NCBI GenBank assembly: GCA_017456285.1
Contig: JAFTJQ010000014.1
Span: forward strand, 1 to 41,868
Source: Lentisphaeria bacterium
GTDB taxonomy: Bacteria; Verrucomicrobiota; Lentisphaeria; Victivallales; Victivallaceae
Reading direction: 5' to 3'
DNA: 41,868 nt
Shown here: positions 35,866 through 41,868 of the stretch, one piece after another
Layout of the letters: each line of letters begins with the position of its first letter
Position numbering within the stretch: position 1 is the stretch's first letter
Notes under the pieces: generated by a model
What the model was told of the DNA's origin: nothing
Databases searched by the model: none
Seen by the model: only the letters and a program-made list of their open reading frames with translations
Made by a program: the position numbers and the translations under genes

Positions 35866-36852
35866 ATGGGTATTATTATTAAAGGCACCGGCTCTTATGT
35901 ACCGGAAAAAATTTTGACAAATAAAGACTTGGAGGCAATGGTAGATACCAATGATGAGTGGATTACTACTCGTACTGGTATCAAGGAACGCCATATTGCT
36001 TCTGCGGAGCAGGCAACCAGTGACTTGGCATATCAGGCGGCGTTGAAAGCTTTAGCCGCGGCAAACATTACTGCTGAAGATTTGGATGTAATCATCATTG
36101 CAACTGTTACTCCTGATAAATTTTTCCCGAATACTGCCTGCTTTTTGCAGCAGAAATTAGGTGCTAAAAATGCTTTCTGCTTCGACATTGAGGCAGCATG
36201 TTCAGGTTTGCTCTACTCTCTTGAGGTAGCAAATTCACTTTTGAGTGCCAATAAGAAGTACAAAAATGCTCTGGTCATCGGTGCAGAGAAGCTCTCCTGC
36301 ATTACCAACTGGGAAGACAGAAATACCTGCGTGCTTTTCGGTGACGGTGCAGGTGCAGTAGTTTTGGGCAAAGATGATAATTTTGATTACAACAGCGTCG
36401 TTGCAACTGATTTGCATGCTGACGGAACTTATACTGACTTGCTTCAGATTCCGGCAGGCGGCAGCAGAACCCCGCAAACTGCTGAAACTTTGGCTCAAGG
36501 CATGCAATATACCCACATGCAGGGCAGAGAAGTTTTCAAACTTGCAGTCGGCGGCATGGTCGGAGCGTCTAAAAAGGTTTTGGAAGATGCGAACTTGGAA
36601 GCAAGTCAACTCAAAAAATTCATTCCGCATCAGGCAAACTTGCGAATTATTGAAGCAGTTGCCCAGCGTTTGGATGTGGACGATGATCTGGTCTATAAGA
36701 ATGTTTTCCGCTACGGCAACACCTCTGCTTCATCGATCGGACTTTGCTTGGATGAACTCAATAGTGCCGGTGAATTAAAGCGTGGAGATTATGTTCTTTT
36801 AACTGCCTTTGGAAGCGGTTTAACTTGGGGAGCAGTTTTGCTCAAGTGGTAA
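35866..36852 (+). CDS. fabH: 3-oxoacyl-ACP synthase III (KAS III)
   Basis: Starts fatty acid synthesis by condensing acetyl-CoA with malonyl-ACP. 328 residues, as usual. Catalytic triad seen: Cys in FDIEAACSGLLYSLE, His in IPHQANLRII and Asn in YGNTSASSIG. It closely follows plsX. Confidence 0.96.
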   Translation: MGIIIKGTGSYVPEKILTNKDLEAMVDTNDEWITTRTGIKERHIASAEQATSDLAYQAALKALAAANITAEDLDVIIIATVTPDKFFPNTACFLQQKLGAKNAFCFDIEAACSGLLYSLEVANSLLSANKKYKNALVIGAEKLSCITNWEDRNTCVLFGDGAGAVVLGKDDNFDYNSVVATDLHADGTYTDLLQIPAGGSRTPQTAETLAQGMQYTHMQGREVFKLAVGGMVGASKKVLEDANLEASQLKKFIPHQANLRIIEAVAQRLDVDDDLVYKNVFRYGNTSASSIGLCLDELNSAGELKRGDYVLLTAFGSGLTWGAVLLKW

Positions 36853-36885
36853 CTACACAACCGGGCAAATATTTCAGGTTTGATT

Positions 36886-37791
36886 ATGAATAAAGAAGAA
36901 AAAATGCAAGATACTATTAACAAGGCTTCGATTCTCGTCGAAGCTCTTCCCTATATTCAGAAATTTCGCAAGGCTCTGATTGCGGTAAAATTCGGCGGCA
37001 GTTCAATGGAAGATCCCGAATTGGTCAAAAACACCATGCGTGATATTGTCCTTATGGAGTGCATCGGCTTCTGCCCCGTAGTTATTCACGGCGGCGGCAA
37101 AGCGATTTCCGCTGAACTCAAAAAGCAGAATATTCCCGTAAAATTCGTTAATGGTTTGCGTCATACTTGCGAAAAAACTATTAAAATCGTTGACGATGTA
37201 CTTCATAATCAGGTAAATGCTGAATTAGTCAAACTCGCAGTCGCCGCAGGTGGAAATGCAGTAAGTTTGAGCGGCAAAGAGATATTCAAAGCTAAACGCA
37301 CCTTTTCGGTTGACCCGATCACAGGTGAAAAGCAGGATATTGGGTTCGTCGGAGAGATTACCGAAGTTGACGGAGACAAAATTATGAATCTCATCAATCA
37401 GGGCAAAGTACCGGTGATTACACCTTTGGCACTCGGCGAAAACGGCGAAGTCTATAACATCAATGCGGATGTTGCTGCCTGCAAAGTTGCACAGGCTATT
37501 AAGGCAAGAAAATTGGTTTTCTTGAGCGATGTACCGGGAGTTTTGAGAGACCCTGCTGATGAATCAAGCGTAATCGGAACAATTTGTACCGACGAGGTAG
37601 ATCAGTTGATTCAGGATAAAATTCTCTCAGGCGGCATGTTGCCGAAAATCAAAAGCAGTATGGAAGCTCTGGCAAGCGGAACTAATAAAGTTCACATGAT
37701 TGACGGCAGAGTCCTGCACTCATTATTACTTGAAATTTTTACCGATAAAGGTATTGGAACTGAAATCATAAAACCGGATTCGATATTATGA
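36886..37791 (+). CDS. argB: Acetylglutamate kinase
   Basis: Second step of arginine synthesis, phosphorylating N-acetylglutamate. VKFGGSSMEDPEL, VVIHGGGKAISAEL, GLRHTCEKTIKIV, YNINADVAACKVAQAI, FLSDVPGVLRDP and SGGMLPKIKSS are conserved for the family. About 301 residues from the ATG at 36886; a TTG two codons earlier and an ATG at 36904 are alternatives. Its stop overlaps the aroK start by 4 bp. No other arg genes are nearby. Confidence 0.94.
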   Translation: MNKEEKMQDTINKASILVEALPYIQKFRKALIAVKFGGSSMEDPELVKNTMRDIVLMECIGFCPVVIHGGGKAISAELKKQNIPVKFVNGLRHTCEKTIKIVDDVLHNQVNAELVKLAVAAGGNAVSLSGKEIFKAKRTFSVDPITGEKQDIGFVGEITEVDGDKIMNLINQGKVPVITPLALGENGEVYNINADVAACKVAQAIKARKLVFLSDVPGVLRDPADESSVIGTICTDEVDQLIQDKILSGGMLPKIKSSMEALASGTNKVHMIDGRVLHSLLLEIFTDKGIGTEIIKPDSIL

Positions 37792-38348
37792 ACATAGTAT
37801 TAGTTGGAATAAAGCACGCAGGCAAAAGTGCTTTAGGTAAAGCCCTGGCAGAAATGCGAGATACTTTATTTGTGGATTCTGATGAGTTAATTGAAGCAAA
37901 TTACTTGCTCAGTAACGGCGAGAAACTCTCATGCCGTGAAATTTTCCTGAAACTCGGACGTCAGGAGTTCCGTAAATTGGAAGCCGCCGCAATCGCTCAA
38001 TTGAATGAAAGCAGCGAAGAAGACGATCAGGAGAGAGTTATTGCTTTGGGCGGCGGAGTTGCCGATAATCCCGATGTCAGTGATGAACAGCTCAAAAATT
38101 TGGGTTTATTGGTCTATATCGCAATTCCCCGTGATGTTGCTTGGGAGCGAATCATCGCAGGCGGGATGCCGGGATACTTGCAGAATGAAGCAAATCCGAG
38201 AGCGGTTTTTGATGAATTATCCGAGGAACGTGAAAACTTTTATGAAAAATATGCCGATGTTATCGTTCACTTGGAGGACGGCGATTTAGAAAATAATTTA
38301 GCGATTTTGGAGGAGAAACTTGCGGGTTATCTCTCTGAATGTTGCTGA
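37788..38348 (+). CDS. aroK: Shikimate kinase
   Basis: Phosphorylates shikimate. 186 residues with P-loop GIKHAGKSALGKAL, FVDSDELIE (shikimate-binding Asp), FLKLGRQEFRKLE and ALGGGVADNPDV. The P-loop and Asp-rich region are intact. It overlaps argB (ATGA) and lies 36 bp before aroC. Confidence 0.9.
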   Translation: MNIVLVGIKHAGKSALGKALAEMRDTLFVDSDELIEANYLLSNGEKLSCREIFLKLGRQEFRKLEAAAIAQLNESSEEDDQERVIALGGGVADNPDVSDEQLKNLGLLVYIAIPRDVAWERIIAGGMPGYLQNEANPRAVFDELSEERENFYEKYADVIVHLEDGDLENNLAILEEKLAGYLSECC

Positions 38349-38384
38349 ATTATGAATCATTGATTCAGAAATTGAGAGGAATTT

Positions 38385-39446
38385 ATGGCTGGTAATAGTT
38401 TCGGAAATTTATTCAAAATAACTACTTTCGGGGAATCTCACGGAGTGGCTTTGGGAGTAGTAATTGACGGAGTACCGCCGAATTTATCACTCACCGAAGA
38501 TGACATTCAAAAAGAACTTAACCGCCGAATGCCGGGTCAGTCCAAAGTTACTACTCAACGCAAAGAAAACGACTCCTGTCAAATTCTCTCCGGCGTTTTT
38601 GAGGGCAAAACAAGTGGAACACCTTTAACAATCGTAGTTTTTAATCAAGACCAGCGGAGCAAAGATTACTCTAATATCAAGGATATTTTCCGCCCCGGAC
38701 ATGCAGATTTGGGATTTTTCGCAAAATACGGCATTCGTGATTATCGCGGTGGCGGCAGAAGTTCAGGGAGAGAAACTCTCGCACGAGTAGCCGCAGGTGC
38801 GGTTGCGAAAAAAATTCTTAAAGAGTATTACAATATCTCAATTGTTGCCTATACCAAAGGAGTCGGCGGTATTGAATCCGATGAGTTCGTAGAAGATTTT
38901 ATTGAAGAAAATATCGTCCGTTCCGCATCGCCAGCAAAAGCGAAGTTAATGGAGGATTTAATTATCGATGTCGCCCAAGACGGCGATAGTATCGGAGGAT
39001 TGGTCGAGTGTCGAATCCGCAACTTAATGGCTGGAGTCGGCAATGAAGTTTTTGACAAACTTGACGCTGAACTTGCAAAAGCAATGTTATCTATCGGCGG
39101 AGTCAAAGGAATTGAATTCGGCGATGGCTTCAATGTTCGCTGCATGCGTGGTTCTTTGAATAATGACCCGATGCGTGACGGCAAAATGCTCTCTAACCAT
39201 GCAGGCGGAATTTTAGGCGGACACTCAACAGGAGCGGAGGTGATTTTCCGTCTGCCGATCAAGCCGACACCGTCAATTTCATTGAAACAGGAGACCTGCG
39301 ATGTCGAAAATAATAACGTCATCTGCGAAGTCAAAGGTCGCCATGACCCATGCTTATGCCCCAGAGTTGTGGTAGTGGTTGAAGCAATGGCGGCGATTAC
39401 CGTACTTGATCAAATTTTGTTTTTGAATAGTCTGAAACTGAAATAG
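38385..39446 (+). CDS. aroC: Chorismate synthase
   Basis: Last step to chorismate, FMN dependent. 353 residues: FGESHGVALGVVIDG, RRMPGQSKVTTQRKE, RPGHADLGFFAKYG, RGGGRSSGRETLARVAAGA and GGHSTGAEVIFRLPIKPTPSI, all family blocks. AGAGGAA ribosome site. The last gene of the rpmF-to-aroC unit. Confidence 0.96.
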   Translation: MAGNSFGNLFKITTFGESHGVALGVVIDGVPPNLSLTEDDIQKELNRRMPGQSKVTTQRKENDSCQILSGVFEGKTSGTPLTIVVFNQDQRSKDYSNIKDIFRPGHADLGFFAKYGIRDYRGGGRSSGRETLARVAAGAVAKKILKEYYNISIVAYTKGVGGIESDEFVEDFIEENIVRSASPAKAKLMEDLIIDVAQDGDSIGGLVECRIRNLMAGVGNEVFDKLDAELAKAMLSIGGVKGIEFGDGFNVRCMRGSLNNDPMRDGKMLSNHAGGILGGHSTGAEVIFRLPIKPTPSISLKQETCDVENNNVICEVKGRHDPCLCPRVVVVVEAMAAITVLDQILFLNSLKLK

Positions 39447-39539
39447 TTGTTATCAGCAATCCACGACATCAAAAATTACATCATTATACAATAAAATGTA
39501 ATTTATCAATATAAAAACAGCCTTTTCGTATTTTCACAG

Positions 39540-39567
39540 TTGCAAAACAATAAATATATGCTATAGT
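39540..39567 (+). promoter_or_regulatory. Promoter of the intact prepilin gene
   Basis: TTGCAA (39540-39545), 16 bp, TATAGT (39562-39567), about 60 bp before the prepilin ATG. Its GCTATA context resembles the promoters of cassettes A and B, but the 149-bp repeat is absent. Confidence 0.5.
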
Positions 39568-39629
39568 ACTTGTATCGTCGTATAAAAATTTTAGAAATAT
39601 TAAACTATTTTTTGGGAAAGGATAATGTT

Positions 39630-40208
39630 ATGAAAAAAAGTTGTTTTACATTGATTGAATTACTGATAGTTATTGCTATTATTGCTATTTTAGCAGGACT
39701 GCTTATGCCGGCACTTAATCAGGCAAGAGCCAGAGCCAGAAGCACCGCCTGCAAGAACAATTTAAAGCAAATCGGAACTTTTGTACACATGTATTATGAA
39801 GACCAAAAAGTCTATCCGTCAATTAATACCATGCCAAGTCTCGGCGGGGATGAAATTCTCCCCTCAATGCCCGAAGCATTAATCGCTTATATTGATAAGA
39901 AAAACAAAGTTTACCGCTGTCCGAGCGACAGTTTGCCTGAAAAAAATTATAATGATTACATCTTTGACCCCGAAACCGAAACCTACAAAGAAGCTTCAAC
40001 TTCCAGTTTGACCAATGACAAAACTTTCTATGAAGCAGAGGGAACGAGTTATGATTATTTTGAACCGCTTGTCGATGAAATTCCTGGGAAATACACCGTC
40101 AATGATATGCCGTTAGTTTACGATTTCCGCTGGTTTCACGGTCCGGCGGGGAAACCCGGTTCCGTCAATGTCTATTGGGGTGACGGACATGTGGCTGATC
40201 ACAAATAA
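39630..40208 (+). CDS. Prepilin-like protein, intact
   Basis: 192 residues from the ATG at 39630 (ribosome site GGGAAAGGAT); a longer frame upstream has no supporting site. A basic MKKSC leader, the processing site before FTLIELL, a hydrophobic helix [18 protein letters not shown], then a globular part with [10 protein letters not shown] and a terminal H-x-DGHV motif ([14 protein letters not shown]). It is the conventional form of the gene type that is split at 9.8-10.8 and 17.3-18.2 kb, and serves as the internal control: here start and body are continuous on the same strand. Confidence 0.9.
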   Translation: MKKSCFTLIELLIVIAIIAILAGLLMPALNQARARARSTACKNNLKQIGTFVHMYYEDQKVYPSINTMPSLGGDEILPSMPEALIAYIDKKNKVYRCPSDSLPEKNYNDYIFDPETETYKEASTSSLTNDKTFYEAEGTSYDYFEPLVDEIPGKYTVNDMPLVYDFRWFHGPAGKPGSVNVYWGDGHVADHK

Positions 40209-40230
40209 TTAAAGAGCGGAGCAACAAAAA

Positions 40231-40797
40231 ATGGACACTAAATTAAAGAAAAAAATAGTTAAAATCATTGTTTTGATAATCCTCATTATCATCGCGGCAT
40301 TAATTTTCATCTATAAACCGACCGAAATCAAGCCGACTGCTCCCGACCCATTGGATATGCAAGCAGGAGAAGTTGGAAAATTCCTTGAGTCTAAAGACTT
40401 TACAGAGCTATCAGTTGAAGAAAAACTGAAGTTTATGGATCAGATTCCCGCCAATCAAAAAGCAAATATCCTCAATAAGCACCTAATTACCATTAATCAG
40501 GAAAAATCTCGCCGCCAGATGCGTAACATGATGAATAGTTATGTCGCAGGCAGAGTTGATAAATTTTTTGAACTCTCCGAGGAAGAACAAAATCAAATGC
40601 TCGATGTCGATATTGACCGCTTTGAAAAGGCACACCGAATGATTCAAATTCAAACCAGAATGACGGGAAGCAAGCAGATTATTCCGCAAGGCGGTGCCGA
40701 AAGAGCAGAGTTTGATGCCTCAATCAGTCCTGCCACCAAAGCAAAAATGCGAATCTATCTGGAAAGAATGAGACAACGCAAAAAATCTCGCCGCTAA
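40231..40797 (+). CDS. Small membrane-anchored protein of unknown function
   Basis: 188 residues with one N-terminal helix (about 8-28, IVKIIVLIILIIIAALIFIY) and a charged, helical C-terminal part rich in Glu, Lys, Gln and Met (FFELSEEEQNQMLDVDID, KMRIYLERMRQRKKSRR). It lies 22 bp after the prepilin with a GAGCGGAG ribosome site, so it may be an accessory for pilin handling or a Tad-type partner, but no family is recognised. Confidence 0.7.
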   Translation: MDTKLKKKIVKIIVLIILIIIAALIFIYKPTEIKPTAPDPLDMQAGEVGKFLESKDFTELSVEEKLKFMDQIPANQKANILNKHLITINQEKSRRQMRNMMNSYVAGRVDKFFELSEEEQNQMLDVDIDRFEKAHRMIQIQTRMTGSKQIIPQGGAERAEFDASISPATKAKMRIYLERMRQRKKSRR

Positions 40798-41510
40798 TTA
40801 TTTTTTTTGTGGGGACTAACGCCGTTCTCCGAAGACGCATGGAGGCATGGAGTTGCCGTAGACAGATCATGATTGCGTTGGTAGATTGTTTTTTTGTGGG
40901 GAGTTGATTGCACTCCCCACACCCCAGCAACCAGCCATCAGGCTGGACAATTGTAATTTGAGTGGGTGTAATATGGCGGTTTGGTGATTGCTTCAATGTG
41001 GCAAAATTTTCAAGTTGTCCTCCCGCTTTTTTGCGGAATGACACCTTAAATCTTTTGCCACGAGTTGCCACACAACGGGGGAGATTGCCACTTGTCACTA
41101 AATCGCTCCAAGTTACTCTCCCCCTTTGTATTCCCCCTCTTCCTTGCCGTTGACAGGACAAAAGTACGAATGTCCTCATAATCAACACGATTATTTTTTT
41201 CTGGATTCTTCGCTTCGCTCTGAATGACGAGTTTGGTTTGTCTTTGTCTCCGAGGCACAATACATAGCCGTCATGCAGAGGAGCAAAAGCGACGAAGCAT
41301 CCAGCATTTTATTAGTCGTGCCACAAGCACGACACCTACCGTAATTCATAATTCTTAATTCATAATTCTTAATTTTTTTAATTGTAGTATTTGCATTTTA
41401 CAACTACTGCGGTTATATTATGTCAAAATTTGTATTGTTTAACAACAAAAGGAAAAATTTATAAGAAAAACAAACAAAGATAAAATTAAAGATATAAACT
41501 GATTGTAATT
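40798..41510. other. Gene-free region with repeats and hairpins
   Basis: About 710 bp with no supported gene. Contents: a TTTTTTTGTGGGGA motif twice (near 40803 and 40888); a perfect hairpin GTGGGGAGT/ACTCCCCAC (40896-40920); an inverted pair of GTCATTCAGAGCGAAGCGAAG-like sequences (41201-41229 and 41269-41304), related to repeats common in many bacterial intergenic regions; a GTCGTGC/GCACGAC hairpin (41315-41333); and two tandem AATTCATAATTCTT units (41343-41370). A promoter-like TTGCAT-17 bp-TATATT is at 41391-41419. Confidence 0.6.
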
Positions 41511-41643
41511 GTCAAACTCTGAATTAGGACCTTAGATAAAACATTACAAGAAAAACATTCACATCAGTGTGTCCGCATGTGACAATGCGGCACATTTCGG
41601 GATTGTGTTTTCTTGTACGTATGTCCTAAACGTAGAGTTTGGC
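41511..41643 (+). ncRNA. ssrS: Long irregular hairpin RNA, 6S RNA-like
   Basis: GTCAAACTCT (41511-41520) pairs with AGAGTTTGGC (41634-41643), TTAGGAC (41524-41530) with GTCCTAA (41623-41629), ACAAGAAAA (41546-41554) with TTTTCTTGT (41608-41616), and TGTGTCCGCA (41568-41577) with TGCGGCACA (41586-41594). A large asymmetric bubble (15 against 6 nt) lies between the second and third helices. Closing stem, central bubble and terminal stem are the layout of 6S RNA, which binds sigma70 RNA polymerase. It is shorter than the E. coli RNA, and the assignment is by shape only. A terminator follows directly. Confidence 0.45.
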
Positions 41644-41668
41644 ACTTCTTCGGGATGTGCCTTTTTTT
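41641..41668 (+). terminator. Rho-independent terminator of the hairpin RNA
   Basis: GGCAC (41641-41645) with GTGCC (41657-41661) around a TTCG-containing loop, followed by seven T residues (41662-41668). The first bases overlap the last helix of the RNA. Confidence 0.8.
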
Positions 41669-41697
41669 ATCGCAAAAAAGCAAGGAGTTTATCATAG

Positions 41698-41868
41698 ATG
41701 GCAAAGTACAATAAACACGATTTCCCTGAACTTGAGGGGGACGAAAAATTTTACGCTCAAGGACTTACTAATTTAGAAGAGATGAGAGAAGCTTACAAAG
41801 GAAAGACTATAGTTTTTGATTGCCGTAATCATGAGGAAGTATTGGCATTTAAATTAATTTCGGCAAAT
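41698..41868 (+). CDS. Unrecognised protein, 5' part only
   Basis: The first 57 codons are visible (MAKYNKHDFPELEGDEKF...). The ATG has an AAGGAG site 10 bp upstream. The sequence is acidic and charged, with LTNLEEMREAYKGKTIVFDC; it faintly recalls the N-terminus of some S1-like proteins but not enough to name it. The gene continues past the window edge. Confidence 0.6.
   Translation, partial: MAKYNKHDFPELEGDEKFYAQGLTNLEEMREAYKGKTIVFDCRNHEEVLAFKLISAN

Noticed and set aside
40896-40920. Hairpin GTGGGGAGT/ACTCCCCAC as terminator of the 40231-40797 gene
   Set aside because: The T run lies before the stem on the plus strand, not after it, so it is not a standard terminator.
40724-41260. Minus-strand frame of 178 codons
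   Set aside because: It overlaps a real gene and the repeat-bearing region, has no ribosome site and no recognisable domain.

Overview
The window looks like chromosomal DNA of a low-GC member of the Verrucomicrobiota/Lentisphaerota side of the PVC group, most likely an uncultured gut or anaerobic Victivallales-like bacterium. This is an inference from content. It rests on several prepilin-like proteins of the [25 protein letters not shown] type sitting directly upstream of large secreted carbohydrate-active enzymes, a Tad/Flp pilus operon with an FHA-CpaF fusion, and a eukaryote-type glycogen branching enzyme. No rRNA or taxonomic marker is present to prove it. All coordinates, motifs and helices were read by eye.

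Layout. 1-4257 (minus): Tad/Flp pilus operon, promoter, then cpaB, FHA-cpaF/tadA, tadB and tadC (tadC cut by the window edge). 4273-9279 (minus): glycogen synthase (glgA), branching enzyme (glgB type) and a PepD-like dipeptidase. 9280-17144 (plus): cassette A, made of a 149-bp repeat with tandem operator-like boxes, a sigma70-type promoter, a split prepilin gene, a terminator, a 1771-residue secreted glycosidase/polysaccharide-lyase fusion and a nucleoside hydrolase. 17127-25065 (plus): cassette B, with the same 149-bp repeat, a related promoter, a second split prepilin gene, then a secreted metallophosphoesterase, a LamG-like protein, a GH13-like 1244-residue enzyme and a CBM9-like protein. 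25068-26156 (minus): SGNH esterase. 26357-27067: zinc-ribbon membrane protein. 27099-27481: two palindromic repeat elements beside tRNA-Asn. 27568-32467 (minus): aroA, a GT39-like membrane glycosyltransferase, miaA and a Sel1-repeat membrane protein. 32518-34199 (plus): pncC-like amidase, an OppB-type permease and tRNA-Ser. 34476-39446 (plus): rpmF-plsX-fabH-argB-aroK-aroC. 39630-40797: an intact prepilin and a small membrane protein. 40798-41510: gene-free, repeat-bearing DNA. 41511-41668: a long irregular hairpin RNA resembling 6S RNA, followed by a terminator and the start of an unrecognised gene.

Main observation. In both cassettes the prepilin body lies on the plus strand without a normal start. 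Its missing beginning (RBS, ATG, MKK...FTLIELLV) lies about 100-200 bp upstream, inverted on the minus strand. Flipping the short segment between the two FTLIELLV-like half-sites would give an intact 233-residue prepilin in each case, downstream of a promoter that lies outside the segment. The simplest reading is a pair of invertible on/off switches built into the coding sequence of pilin genes, both seen here in the OFF orientation. No recombinase gene is visible in the window, so the mechanism is open and an assembly or amplification artefact must be excluded with reads.

How the genes may work together (inference). The prepilins may form or decorate surface fibres, using the secretion/assembly machinery, and be made together with the secreted enzymes encoded behind them. 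If the switches are real, the pilin component of each cassette would be phase variable, and the downstream enzymes might be affected through transcription from the same promoter.
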